Part shown: positions 46,401 through 58,189 of the stretch, one piece after another
Layout of the letters: each line of letters begins with the position of its first letter
Numbering within the stretch: position 1 is the first letter of the stretch
Origin: Stercorarius parasiticus
Lineage: Eukaryota; Chordata; Aves; Charadriiformes; Stercorariidae
Assembly: GCA_013396915.1 (NCBI GenBank)
Contig: VWZL01000708.1
Coordinates: 375,852 to 439,851 of the forward strand
Length of the DNA stretch: 64,000 nt
Direction of reading: 5' to 3'
Position numbers and translations under genes: made by a program
Notes under the pieces: generated by a model
Databases searched by the model: none
Told to the model about the DNA's origin: nothing
What the model saw: only the letters and a program-made list of their open reading frames with translations

Positions 46401-49400
46401 ACAAAAGTTGGGCCAGGGTATGATTATTTCCTATAAATACATTTACTTGATAGACAAGGAAAGACAAGGACTGTCAAAACTAAATATGCTTGTACAAGAT
46501 CAAAAGAATGTAAAAATTAGTCATGGATATATCTTCTCAGTAAATGAAAAGAACATTTCTAACCATTAGAGATGAAGTTCTGGTATGGTTTTTTGAATGA
46601 TCCAAGGGAGGCCTGGAATATACATTGACTAAAGATGATATTTGAAAACATCTGTTAGACTTCATGTGGTCACCAAAATAAAAGCAAACAATGGTAATAT
46701 TGATACATTTCATAACTATAAATACTTGTAATTTGAGTTGCCTACACATGTAATACATATATCTATATAAAATATATATGTTTAAACACATACGTGCACA
46801 TATGTATTCTTGCAAGCCTAATTTTTAAAGTGTTACATATCCTTTACTTAAAATAACTAAATGTGCTGTTTGTTTTATTCGGCTGTGACACTGTACTGAA
46901 CTGTACTGCAACGTGTTCACTGAGCTACTAAGATCTAGAGATTTTTCTTGAACAATTGTAGTGTGTTCAATTCAAAAGCCTTTTAAGAACAGGATCAACT
47001 CAAAGACCTGCATTGTCTTGTTCATTGATAACATTTCTCCTAGATTTGTTATGTTATTATGGACTTATCCTAAGACACAACCAATCTTGAGCAATTCAGC
47101 AAAGCTGTTCCAGCCCTTCATCCAGTTCATCAATGAAAATATTTAAGCACTCATAAAGCCTCTTGAGATAGTCCATTATCAGCTTCCTTTCATATTAGAA
47201 TACGACCATTTTTTCCTTCTGTTTCACTGCTGTCCCTCAATCAGTGTTGACCCTTCCTTGTCCATCTCTGTTGTGAATGAAATTTCAAGTACATACTGTT
47301 CTTTGAAACACTAACACAGACATTTGCAGTACATAAATTTGCAACTCAGGTAGCAATGCTCCAACAGACAAAGATAAAATACCAAGAGGAATAAAAAGAT
47401 TTTTCATTTTTTTCATCAGTGATATTGGAATGCTCTGCCATAATGAGCAGTTTGAGAGTCAAGTAACATCCATTTTTACAATATCTCCTTACATAATTCT
47501 CTTTGGAGTTTTTTTGGTGTTTCCTTGTTTATCTGTTTAATCAAAGCTATTTTACCGCTATTTGACAGAAAATGTGATTTTTAATTCCCTCACACCAGTT
47601 GATAATATTCCAGTTTTCCAGTCATTCAAAATGTGATTCAGATCATGTTTGGTTTTCCTGTTTTCTTCTAATGTGAATCTGGATGGCCTGAAAGAGATTT
47701 GTTTATAGCAGAAGAGTGTAAACCCATTTAGCTAAGTTTTGCCACCAGAAGCATATGGCTGAAACAAGAGAAATTTCTCTGCAAACTATACAAGTCTGCA
47801 AGGAAATCTGGGAACCTCAACAGAAACGTGGGCCAAACCATGAGGCTGGAGTAGCCAGACTGACTGATATCTAAGTCATAAATATCTGTTTGGTGGCCAA
47901 AATATATCAAACTTGTAACATGCTAACAAGAGCCAGAACGAATATGACCAAGTGTGGACCCATGTGTGAGATTCAGGGTCTTGTTCCCCAAAGCAAAAGT
48001 TGTCTGCATAGAAGTTTAGCCCTGCCTGCACCAGCATCAGTAAACTAGGCAAGGACTCTTATCTTGAAGAGAAATGTCAACATCCATCTCAGGTGGAAGG
48101 CTGCTACTTGAGTTTTAAATTGTGGGGTGTTTCAGAGGGAAAATTTTATCTTTATTCTTAAGTTTAAATAGGTGTTCATGCAGGCAAATAGTTCAAAAAT
48201 CTTCTAAATTTCCTGAATGATAATCACTTCCTCTGTCAATCAGGTTTATTTTCCTTAGTATTTATGAAGCTGTAGTCCTGTTAGTGTTCTTATTGTCCAA
48301 AAAATCTTCTCTGGTAATAGGCACTGAATTTTCAATTTAAAAAAATGTAGAGAAGATGCACAACTTTTCGTGAAGAATAAGGAGAGGCAGAAACTTATTT
48401 TACCTTAAAGGTACAAATGGAGCTGTTTGCATAAAGATGAAAAATGGCAGCCCCAAGAAACTTCCAGCAGTATCAGCTTTTGCCTAAACAAAACTGTGTA
48501 AGTAACTGTGTAAGTGTTGCATCACCGCAGTGAAGAAAAGAGAAATGGAAGGGAGAAGAAAACTGCCATACAGCAGAAGAGCTCAAGTGACAGAAGAGAG
48601 GACAAGAGGTAGCCGGTGATACATGTGGCTTCATAAATAGCTGGTCACTTGCTGTCTGCCTTAGAAGAGGAGCGATGAACAGACAAAAAGGAGCCTTTTG
48701 ATTTTCCTAGTGTGACATATGAATGTTTTGCTGTTGCTCTGACCAGCAGCAAAGACGACTGTCAATAGAGTCTTACCGAGTATACGGTTCCCTGTTGTAC
48801 TATGGGAAACAGCCACCAAAAAAGTAAGAAGCAACTTGAACATGCTGTGTTTGGTTTGGCTGAACTGTAACAGATACTAAACTGAGTCCTAAGAGAGCTT
48901 TAATATACTCTAAACCCAGCATATTTTGATAATAACCTCTCCATTATATTAGTCATTAAGGAAACTTGAAAATACCAGTTCACAAACTAAACAGAATAAC
49001 TCTTCTCCATTCCAGACTTTTGCTACAATTAGAGTAATTTATTTTGGGGAAAAGCCAGGAAAAGATAGAGGGGGGGAAGTCTGAAAGAAAGCAGTAACAA
49101 TTAGATCGCTTCTGCCTCTGCTTGCTGGGTGGGTCTTCTGAATGTCAGCCTCATTATTCTGGACATCAACTCCAGGCAGCAGCTCCAAAATGCCATCCCA
49201 AATGGTGGCCTAAATGGCAGTCCCTGTTGTACATTCTTTCTCCAGTAATAGTGGCAGGCTGTTGGGAACTTCTTTTAGTTCATAATAAATTTCAGGAGCG
49301 CTAGCTTGAGAACAATGTTTGAGGCTTATGCCAACACAGACTGGCAGATAAATGCTTCAAATCCACAGTTTCATTATCGCTTCTGAACGTCTGTAGGCTG

Positions 49401-50043
49401 CAAGTCTTGTTCGCCAGTGGGGAAGAGCCCAGATATTCTGAGGTGACAAGGACAACTTACATAAAACTTATATAATCTCAGCGTCTCAAGGGCTTTGCAT
49501 GGCTGTGTTCACCAGGGACTCTAAGCCCCTCACAAACATTAAAGAAAGCATCTTCATTGTGGTTGCATTAAAGAAAGAATCCTTCTGTGAGGTCAGTTGG
49601 GATCCAAAACATGGACAAATTAAGTGAACAGACAACAAATCTGTGGCAGTGCCAGGAAATCATGTTGTAATTCTCAGTCCACAGCCACAACCACAAGAGT
49701 AATCTCCTTGTACATTTCTGGTAGCAAAAGAGAGGGGGAAAAAAGTCCCTCACAGAAGCCTCTTCATTCTTGTTTAAGACGGATTTTATCATGCATGGAA
49801 ACAACCATTCCATTTTCTCATGTAGACTGTAGCAGGCTGTTGAACTAAGCTCCCAACAAAATGCTTATACAACATGTAAAGCTGGGCTGTTTGAAATGAC
49901 AGATTCAGACTTTAGGGCAATCCAAAACATGGACTGTTTCTTACTAGCAGCTGTGCCTCAAGCACTAACAAATCTTCATGTCTGTCTCTCATTTTTTTGG
50001 AGGGGCAGCCAGTACCTTCAGCCATAGGAAGTTGATCCATGGC
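40497..50043. other. AT-rich non-coding DNA, no gene recognised
   Basis: Nearly 10 kb with only chance-length ORFs (the longest are 134 codons at 42216-42620 minus and 113 at 45924-46265 minus; neither has a domain or signal). A perfect 12-bp tandem duplication occurs at 48492-48515. One acceptor-like site (TTTTGCTTTGCAG) ends near 44790 and opens into a frame of about 23 codons ending in TGA; this alone is not enough to call an exon. Confidence 0.55.
48492..48515. repeat. 12-bp perfect tandem duplication
   Basis: AACTGTGTAAGT occurs twice in direct succession with no mismatch. Confidence 0.85.
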
Positions 50044-50051
50044 TATAAAAG
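50044..50051 (+). promoter_or_regulatory. TATA-box-like TATAAAAG
   Basis: A consensus TATAAAAG lies 195 bases upstream of the ATG of the signal-peptide frame at 50246. If used, initiation would fall near 50075-50080 and leave a 5' UTR of about 170 bases. TATA-like octamers are frequent in AT-rich DNA, so its value depends on the downstream ORF being real. Confidence 0.25.
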
Positions 50052-50245
50052 TAACTTAGCAGAGGGTAAACCCTTCCTCAAGCTACTCTTTCCATTAGTT
50101 TAGCTAAAAGGTGGCTAGGAAGCCATACCGTGTCATGGGCACTTTGTAGCTGCCAGAGCTGTCTCTCCATTCTCAGCAGTGCCAAAATCCATCCAGTTAC
50201 ACCTCAGTCCTCATGCATGGCCATTATGGTAGAGGAGCTTGCAAG

Positions 50246-50362
50246 ATGAAGGCAGAATATACAAAGGCATTTCTCCTGATCACGATGCTCCTGTTCTGGG
50301 CAGGTTTACCATCGTTTGCCTGGGAGAAGTCAAAGTATGTGGCTAGTTTTGCTCTCTACTGA
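50246..50362 (+). other. candidate first coding exon with a signal peptide
   Basis: An ATG at 50246 in fair context (A at -3) opens a 38-codon frame. It starts with a short charged segment (K2, E4, K7), then a hydrophobic core (residues 8-21, AFLLITMLLFWAGL), then Pro22 and a textbook S-F-A cleavage site (Ala25), followed by WEKSK. A donor-like AAA|GTATGT lies at 50335, giving 89 coding bases. An in-frame weaker ATG lies at 50213, and an acceptor-like CTCTCCATTCTCAG ends at 50176, so the exon could be internal. The pattern suits the first coding exon of a small secreted protein, but no family is recognised and hydrophobic frames arise by chance. Confidence 0.3.
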
Positions 50363-50540
50363 TCACTGTTGCCATCCTCCTCTGAAAAATTTAAATGACA
50401 TACATTTGAACAACATAAAAACATCAAAAGAGCAAATTTACTTTGTGTTTAGATTTTTATGAAGTCAATCTACCACAGAGAACTGAAAGAGTCCTGGAGA
50501 GAAACACATTAATTGAGCCACATTCTCCAGTTTGTTTTAG

Positions 50541-50563
50541 TTGCTTCAGTTGCTTCAGTTGCC
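50541..50563. repeat. 9-bp tandem repeat
   Basis: TTGCTTCAG occurs twice in tandem, followed by a partial third unit. Confidence 0.8.
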
Positions 50564-51356
50564 AAGTCAAAGGAAAGCCCAAGCCCTGACACTTTCACTC
50601 AGTGTCGCAATCCTGCCATTACGCTATGGCTGTGGGAGGGAGGAGCTGGTTACTGCCCTGCCTCTGTTCTCCACCTCATCTCACATAAGCTACATGGTGG
50701 ATAGCTACATGGTGAGAAGATATTCCCTGACCCTATCCTTCATACAGACATAGATATGCACCAGTGGATGGACACATTAGCAAGTTCCAATCCATGTTCA
50801 ATGTCTCTCACATTTCTGCAGGGGTGACTCTACACTCCTGAAGTACTGGTTACAAAATGGAGGACCCACTGCAGTGAATGGCTCCTTTACTTTGGCTCAG
50901 AACATGACTTCAGTTTTCTGTGCAGCATTATGTTTTCCGTGGTGCAATTTTGTTTTAAGGTTTCTCTTGAGAAGCAGTGTAGAACAGAAAAATTAAACTA
51001 GTCTTTCAATATCCAGTGGTTCCAATAACTAGACCCCCAGGCATATGCTGTGCCTGAGTCTGACTAATCTGTGTCTCCTTGCTAGCAATAAGAAGCACCC
51101 AGAAGTTAGGAATCCTTCTGGGCTCCCAGGGCAGGCTCCCTGAATGACTGAATGACACCATGACTGGGTCATCTCCACGTGACAATGGTCCTTAACAAAT
51201 GTCAGTGTGCCCTTGGAGCCACAAACAGCAGTAAATAACTGAGTGCTGAATGTGGATGTGGAGCTGTCTGTATCATCTAAATCTGGCTGAATCTGGCATT
51301 TCTGCAAAAAGGCTGTATTAAGTAAGACGTCAAAATGCAGCTGTGGCACCTTATTT

Positions 51357-51378
51357 AAAAAAAAAAAAAGAGAGAGAA
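51357..51378 (+). repeat. poly(A) followed by (GA)n
   Basis: A13 runs directly into GAGAGAGAA. It is simple sequence and contributes the phenylalanine-rich start of the overlapping minus-strand frame. Confidence 0.9.
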
Positions 51379-52119
51379 CATTTTCCTCCTGAGTGGCCAT
51401 TTTTTCCAGTTTAGCGTAGGAGCATTGGCATTAGCCAACTGATTAGCTTTGGCAACAGGAAGGTATAGAAACAACCTGGTCTACTGGAGGACGGAGGGGA
51501 GAGGGAAGGCCTGAGCACTGATTCACCAGATAAGGAAGTGTTTACGGTTCCTTTAGTGAAGTCTATGCACAGCTACAGAATCATTTCTACTCTTCCCCTC
51601 TTCTCGTTCTTGGGTCATGTGATATCCTTGCAAATGGGGGATATTTCATGTTCTTCAGCACTTACTTGGGAATAGTGCTTCTCCCTGCAAACAGCCACGA
51701 AGGCTGTGACTCTGGGTCTAGAGAATTTAATAATAAAAACAACAAAAAAATATGCACTAGCTGTGAGTCACAGCAAATGTAAACACAAAATAATACTCTT
51801 AGATATGTAGTCACACGCTATTATGAAAACCAAAACATTGTGAGTTTAAGGCTGACTGTCTACAACAATCAACAAAGGGAACGAAAAAGGGGTCAGATAA
51901 AGAGAGTGATACATGTCCACATTTGTCTCAGTCATGTAAGCAACAAAATTCCAAAGGAGAAAGCAAGGCTTTTTTAGAGTTTAAAATTTCAGTGAGTTCC
52001 AGATCAGAATGAAATTTTACCTGGAAGGTGCCCCTATGCTAAAGGAAGTCAGCATGACTTATCAAATCTGGTTTGAGTATTGCTCTGTATAAGTGCCATT
52101 TCAAAAGATTCACTGGCTA

Positions 52120-52440
52120 TGTAGGCTTTTACTATCAGCATATTTATTTCACCTCCTAAATGAAATCCAATTTGAAGCTATTAATATTAATGTGCTGAGA
52201 TAATTCTGATGATGAATTAATAAAACACTTGGCCTCTCAATATGCTGTTTGCTCTTACCATTTAATGATGCTCTTAACTGGAAAAAGGAAGAGATAGAGC
52301 AGACTCCAGCAGGAGCCTGAAAATTAGAAACTACTTCATTGTTTTTAGCTTGTCACTTTAATGACAATCGATGGCATTGATTTTGGACTAGAAAAGTATT
52401 TAATAAATCTTTACCATGTGCTACAATCCCTATTTAGATT
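52120..52440. promoter_or_regulatory. possible conserved non-coding element
   Basis: The block has clustered TATTAATATTAATG, ATGAATTAATAAA, TCATTGTTTTTAGC and CAATCGATGG motifs (homeodomain- and Sox-like cores) with no simple repeat or transposon signature. The texture matches ancient vertebrate non-coding elements, but conservation cannot be tested here. Confidence 0.25.
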
Positions 52441-53441
52441 CCTTAAGCATAATCTGTATGTAACACCTGCTTAAAGTACTTTAACTACTTGATGAGTATT
52501 ACTTAAAAATATTTAATGCATTTCTGTAAAGTTTGTTAGAGATTTGACCCTATTTCTTGTGTTTGTCATAAATATTGGTCTTTTTTGCAATTCTCCCGCC
52601 ACTAAAAGCACAGCTGTACCTTAGAAAAATCAGATGGCATCAACAGTCTCATTCCTTTACGAGAGTAATTTCAGTTCACTGGACATTTTAGTTCAGATAA
52701 GGCTAATTCACCTACCTTATTATGCTAGAATAGATTTCCATTTGAAGAACTGAACTCTGTTAATGTACATGATTTTTACATTAGTCTTCACAGTTAGCAC
52801 ACAACCCTAATAGAAAAAAAAATACCTAAATAATAATAGGATATTTCCACAGACAGCTAATGTAAAAACATATGTGTAGACATCTATAGTGTCATATTCA
52901 TAATTGATATAGTTTTTTATTATTGATATAAGTGAATGTGGAATACATTTCATTCTAAGCTCACAAATACATATAATTTATTAAGGCTAAAACATAGAAC
53001 CTTAATGGTAGTCATTTTTAATTCTCATCTAAGAAAGAATGAATATATGGTAGCAGTGTGATTGCCAACAATTACAATTTCATCTAAGATTTCAGTCCTG
53101 GAAAGCCTGTCAAAATGGTGGCTAGCAGAACACATCTAATTTTCAATGTATGAGGTGTACTTTAAAAAATCTATCAGGATGGCAAACATGAAAGTGCATT
53201 CCCAACACACTTCATGTGTAAGCCTGGAGTTTTCATTCAAGCCAAATTGCCTGTCTTTGAAATGGGTCAGATCTTCAGATGATATAGACTGTTTGACCGT
53301 AACTGCATTTGTAGTAATCAGGAGACAAAGAAGCAACAACTCTAGCATATTATTGGTTAGATTAATAATATTATTAATAATTACGTTTCTAAAAGAGAAA
53401 AGCTAAATAAATTACTACCTTCAAACTGCTTCTTCAGAGAG

Positions 53442-53453
53442 AAAAAAAAAAAA
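53442..53453 (+). repeat. poly(A) run, 12 bases
   Basis: A12 homopolymer between GAGAG and GAGAATA. Simple sequence. Confidence 0.9.
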
Positions 53454-54223
53454 GAGAATAAATTTACTGTTGTTCTTTTTCATTAAATTATGAAGCACTC
53501 AGTGTGGTAAGAGCCCTGTATGCATCTAGGGAAAGTTCTCTGATGTGAAAGAGAAATTATTATCATTTTTAAAATTATGCTAATTAAGAGTCAGATTTTA
53601 ATTTTTATTATTTGTGACAGGATAATAGCAAGTGGGTTCAGGTGGTAAGGGAGATGGATGTTGTCATAGAGTACCAGTTGTGTATCAGCTCTTTTTGATG
53701 CTGCTGCTTTTGAGAAGGCATAGAAGGGAAACCTATACAGCAAGTCATAATGTAATCTGCACTTCATAAAATTTGCCCTCTGCCGCCATGTCTGAGCACA
53801 AACTAAGTAATGCAGGTCAAGAGTCATTGCATCACCACATTAAAAAACCAGTCAGGGGACTCCTGTTTTTTAGTTTATTTCCAACTGCCTCCTACTTGGG
53901 TGAAAAGTTTCTAACAACCTAAAAAGACAGACCAAATGATAACCTGCAATAATAAACACAAGTACGAAGGTTTAGAATTTTCACCTCTAAGCACATTGCG
54001 AAGACAAAGAAAATGTTCCTTCAGCAGTTGTCATGTTGTTTCTTTAGAACTAATATTGATTATCAAATATATCGTATAACTTCCATGAGGCATAATGTAG
54101 TGGTCATTACTTTAACTTCCTTCATTGGAAGTGCTCCGAGCCTTTTCTTTCTTCAAAACAGTATCTTTTCTCCTATTTAGATATACCCAGTTGCCAATAC
54201 ACTCTCATTGTTTCTCTCCTCAG

Positions 54224-54590
54224 GCTGGTATACAAGATCTTCAGTTACAAATTCGTGATTCACACTACCTATGAAGAATGAATTTCAAACATGGTATTAC
54301 TCATGACTTTCCCTTCCATATATTCTTGGTTGAAAATTACAAATTTGCAGAATTTGTGTAGGTTTGTATACTTCTTCCCAGTATCTCATCTTTGGCCTGA
54401 GAACTATAATTAAGAGCTACTAAACAAACCCCACATAGCTGCTACCAACTCCTTCCACCAACTTTGGTAGCCACTCTAACCACCAACAGAATTCTCATGT
54501 TAGAGTTGTTGGAATAATAGTGGTGACTACAACTTTGATAATATATAGGAATTTAGTTTACTCTAAATAAAGACTTAATTTTCTTAATTA
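54224..54590 (+). other. candidate terminal exon with polyadenylation signal
   Basis: A strong acceptor (CATTGTTTCTCTCCTCAG) ends at 54223. All three frames stay open for 10 to 18 codons; the frame compatible with the signal-peptide exon at 50246-50334 reads LVYKIFSYKFVIHTTYEE and stops at 54279-54281. An AATAAA follows at 54566-54571. No internal donor of quality is seen, consistent with a last exon. The three-frame openness means the frame match to the upstream exon is weak evidence. Confidence 0.2.
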
Positions 54591-55260
54591 TGTATATGAT
54601 GGAAGGTAAGGCTTTCAAAATGAACTCAGCGCTTTGAAAATTACATTGCCTCCATGTCTTTGGCCACCGTTCTAATGATCATGATCCTAAGGAGACTTTC
54701 ATGTGTGCTTAATTTCATGCAGTTCAAACAGTCCTGTCAAAATCAGAATGACCAGTATGATGCCTGTAAGCTATTCAGAACTGAAGTCATAACATATAAA
54801 ACAGCTGATTTGAGTAAGTGATTTGTTACTCCTAAATCCCCCTCAATTCTGTGAATGACAATATTATTTCTAGGAAGCGTACCTACTTTCAGTCACTCTA
54901 GGAATATTTGGATGAACACACTTTGTGTGAAAGTTCTGACCTCTGAGAGAAAAAGGAAATAAACAAGAAGAATCTGAACACCTTTAACTTGAAGATGCTT
55001 CTAAGAGACTGATTTAACAGGCTGCTTTATATTCTCTTCTTTCTATCATAAAATATTACACTTTTTAAAATCAGTTAATTTGGTGAAGGAAAACTGATTT
55101 TAAAATATCAAAATGCATTTTAAAATGTCAGATAGCTTTTTTAAATACTATTCAATGATAATAAGCTAAAATGTTCCTATATTACAGCTGCAATATATTT
55201 TCTTAAGCAGCTGCAGTGATGTTTCATAATTAGATAATCTAGGGATGAACATCGGGAGTT
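54572..55260. other. AT-rich non-coding DNA, nothing recognised
   Basis: No ORF, repeat or RNA that I can support. Confidence 0.55.
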
Positions 55261-55332
55261 TCTAAGTGTTGAGTACCTTAAACTTTTGATGAAGCCGGAG
55301 CTGAGAGTGCTCAGTGCCTCGAAGGATAGGTC
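55261..55332. repeat. relic of an old palindromic interspersed repeat (copy D)
   Basis: CTAAGTGTTGAGTACCTTAA is followed by GGAGCTGAGAGTGCTCAGTG and CCTCGAAGGATAGGTC. The two halves are imperfect inverted copies and match the 'gtgctgagcacc ... gggtgctcagcacctctgaaaatcaggcc' module I associate with sauropsid genomes. Family name not assigned. Confidence 0.4.
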
Positions 55333-58152
55333 AGTGTTTATATAACAATGTGCGAGAATCAGTTTTTGTCTTGTTTTTCTTAGACATAATTTGATGTTTT
55401 ACAATAGAAGAAAAGTGTAAGCACACCCTAGCATATCACTTCTATCACTGGTGTGTATAAAACACTTCCCCTACGCTTTTAAGGTGATGAAAAGGACAAC
55501 TAGCTTGTGTCTAAATCAGGAGAGCTTGATATGATGTCAAAGCCTTTGGCTAAACATAGATTGACTTAATTCTTTCAATAATGAACTTTGGTCCAGAGCA
55601 TTTAACAACCACAAGAGGAGAAACCCAATATAAAAGAGAAAATCTCGTCATTCAGGTTATCTTGACGCTGCTGCAGGCAAAACATAGAAATATTTTTTTT
55701 AATCGAGATTCTCTGCAGCAGCCTGTTCCAAATGCCAGTATCCATCACTGATGACTGGATCAATAGCTCTGTTTTGGCCCCAGTCTCCTACGAGAGATGG
55801 CATGCCATCAGTGACAGACAAATATCACAGTTAAGCAAAGTATCCAGCCAGACCTAGTAACATTTTTATTGATTTTTGTTGTGCAAATAATGTCTTTTTG
55901 GGCTGAATAAATGGCTTTGAGCCAAACAGTCATTGTTTATGATTCCAAAATGCAATAAAGGGACAGGAAATATATTATAGCCTATGTCTCAAGGCACACA
56001 ACATAATCATCCTTTGGTGGTGAAAAACTATCCAGCTGAAACCATGAGTGCATATTTATCCATGCTTAAAGGTACCTGTAGGACTTGCAAATCTTACACA
56101 AAATGTCCTGTTAGGAAACAGATGGTATTGCCCTTTAACCTATTGAATAACTACTAGAAAACCAAGCAAAAAATAAGCACTATATTTCTTCAATCAATAC
56201 AAAGAAAACACTTTATTATTTTCCCTTCAAATGAAATATCAAACTTGCCAAAATGGCATTAGGATGCTTTGAAAAAAGGACAAAACTGAAAGAACCCTGA
56301 CAGTTTTTCAAATGCTACAAAATTATAATAGTAGTCCAGCAACAATATTTGTTGGGTTTGTCTTCTGTTTTCGTTTGGGTTTTTTTTTAGGAATTACTAA
56401 AGCACATTTTGTATACTTTTTTAAAGGATCATATTATTTATCTTTCTTTTTAAAAATTCTTTTTTGTTTTGCTAATATAATTATTATTTAATCACTTAAG
56501 CTAGCAATATAAACAAAAATAGCTCCTTATGGTTGTACCTGCGCACTAAATCCCAAATCTTTTCTATTGGATATGTGTCTAATATATCCAGTAGATTTAA
56601 TGAGAAATCTCTTTTAGTCTCAGCAAGTGTGCAGTGGCCAGACTTTCTAGACATGCCGGTGTCAAACCAATATTCTCTTTCAAACATATTTTAAGTCACG
56701 AGCACAAATCATCAGCAGTGAAGGTCTGAGGAAAGAAATATTCTTATAACTGCCAGATTATCTACAATGAAATATTTTAACAGGTTTGTTGCTGTTGTTT
56801 CCAATTAACTAGAAATAAGCTGTATTAGCTGGCATTATTTCAAGGCTGGTAAAACTATTTTGCCCTTATTGCACAGCCCTGTGTTTTCACAGAAAATATC
56901 AATAATTCAAACACCTCTCAGAAAAATTCAAGAATATTTATCCTCACTCCAGAAGAGTCCATTCATCTGTAGAAAAATGCTACAGTAATCAAGTGCCAGC
57001 TTAAATCCTGTCACTCTCCTACATCTTTAAATTTCAAGCTTTTATTAACTCTCTCATGACAGTCCTAAATATACTTTTGAAGGCTTTTGGACTGCAAGAC
57101 AAAGGCTGCTCCTAAGAAACAACACACAAAACCAGGAGGTTTATTTGTGACATTTTGAAAACTAAATTGCAGAAAATAGGGTGGAAGTAAATGGGAAACT
57201 TTAAGAGGAAACATGGCTATATTAGACTATATTTGTTAACGGCCTTATTATTTCTACTGCATAACAAAAGCTCTGATCCTCTTCCCAGTAAGCCAATTAC
57301 AATTTTTTTATATTCTTCAGCAGAAGTAGGTATTACCTTTGAATTGCATAAAATCATTTCAACAAGTCTTCCAATCATACATCTCTGCTGTATGTTTTTT
57401 TACTGAGTTAATTGAATGCTTCCAAAAGTTTTTAGGGAATTTAAGCTGGGTTTTTTTGGTTGTTTTTTTAAATTTCCCAAAGTCTCAACCCTGGAAAGAT
57501 TACACCAGTGATCAGAAATCATATGTGAGGACAGCTTCTCTGAGACGGGACATCTCATGAGCCCAAAGTGACTCCATTGTCTGAAGGTTCATGAAGGTAG
57601 AATAGAGATAAAATGAGGTTGACTTTTGACATACCACATATCGTACAGGTTATCTATAGATTTGGCACATCTTTTCCCCTTGCCCACCTCATCCAAGTAC
57701 TCAAAAACCAGAGTAACCATCTTCTGAGAGAAAGCATATAAGATCATCATGGTCTTCTGTCCTTCACTGACTGGTGTTAGTTTTTTGTACACATTACAGA
57801 CTCATATCATGAGCAACATCTTCTCTCTCAACCTAGAGGGAAATAAATTATCATTCTTACATTTCATAGGGGTCAATTCTATTAGACAAAAATCTCTTGT
57901 TCTTTGAACCCTGCCTCCGACAACAAGTATACTGAAGTGTGTGTGAGCCAAGTCTCTCTGAATCCACTATTCTTGCCCTTACAATTGCATTTTTGCTCTG
58001 AGAGAGAGAACAAGAAAATGGCAAGGAACACCTACTGAGTGCGATTCATCCGGCCTATTTCCATATCTCTCTCTTAGCAGGAAATGAATAGTCTTCTGAA
58101 GGTGTCTGTTTCTTTCCATTTACTACAAGGGGACCCCAGAATTACTGGCTTA
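55333..58152. other. AT-rich non-coding DNA, no gene recognised
   Basis: The only candidate feature is a conserved-element-like block at about 55640-56060, listed separately. ORFs are of chance length. Confidence 0.5.
55640..56060. promoter_or_regulatory. possible conserved non-coding element
   Basis: The block is repeat-free, locally closer to 42-45% G+C in its first half, and contains TGACAGAC (Meis/TGIF-like), TTTATTGATTTTT, CAGTCATTGTTTATGATTCC and GCAATAAAGG motifs. It looks like a candidate enhancer in a gene-poor region. Inference from texture only. Confidence 0.25.
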
Positions 58153-58189
58153 AACTTAGATGTCTACCCTACTTTTAGATATCCAAGTT
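58153..58189. repeat. relic of an old palindromic interspersed repeat (copy E)
   Basis: AACTTAGATGTCT (58153-58165) and AGATATCCAAGTT (58177-58189) are inverted copies matching at 11 of 13 positions, and both mismatches are transitions. The loop is 11 bases. The arm is a decayed 'aagttaggcacct' module as in the other copies. Confidence 0.45.

Larger units (their letters stand above)
50363..54223. other. AT-rich non-coding DNA, no gene recognised
   Basis: A 123-codon minus-strand frame (51029-51400) has no recognisable domain and is of near-chance length. A block at about 52120-52440 has conserved-element texture and is listed separately. A-rich tracts lie at 51357 and 53442. Confidence 0.5.

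Noticed and set aside
51029..51400. 123-codon minus-strand ORF
   Set aside because: Begins in an A/T homopolymer, has no recognisable domain, and is close to chance length.
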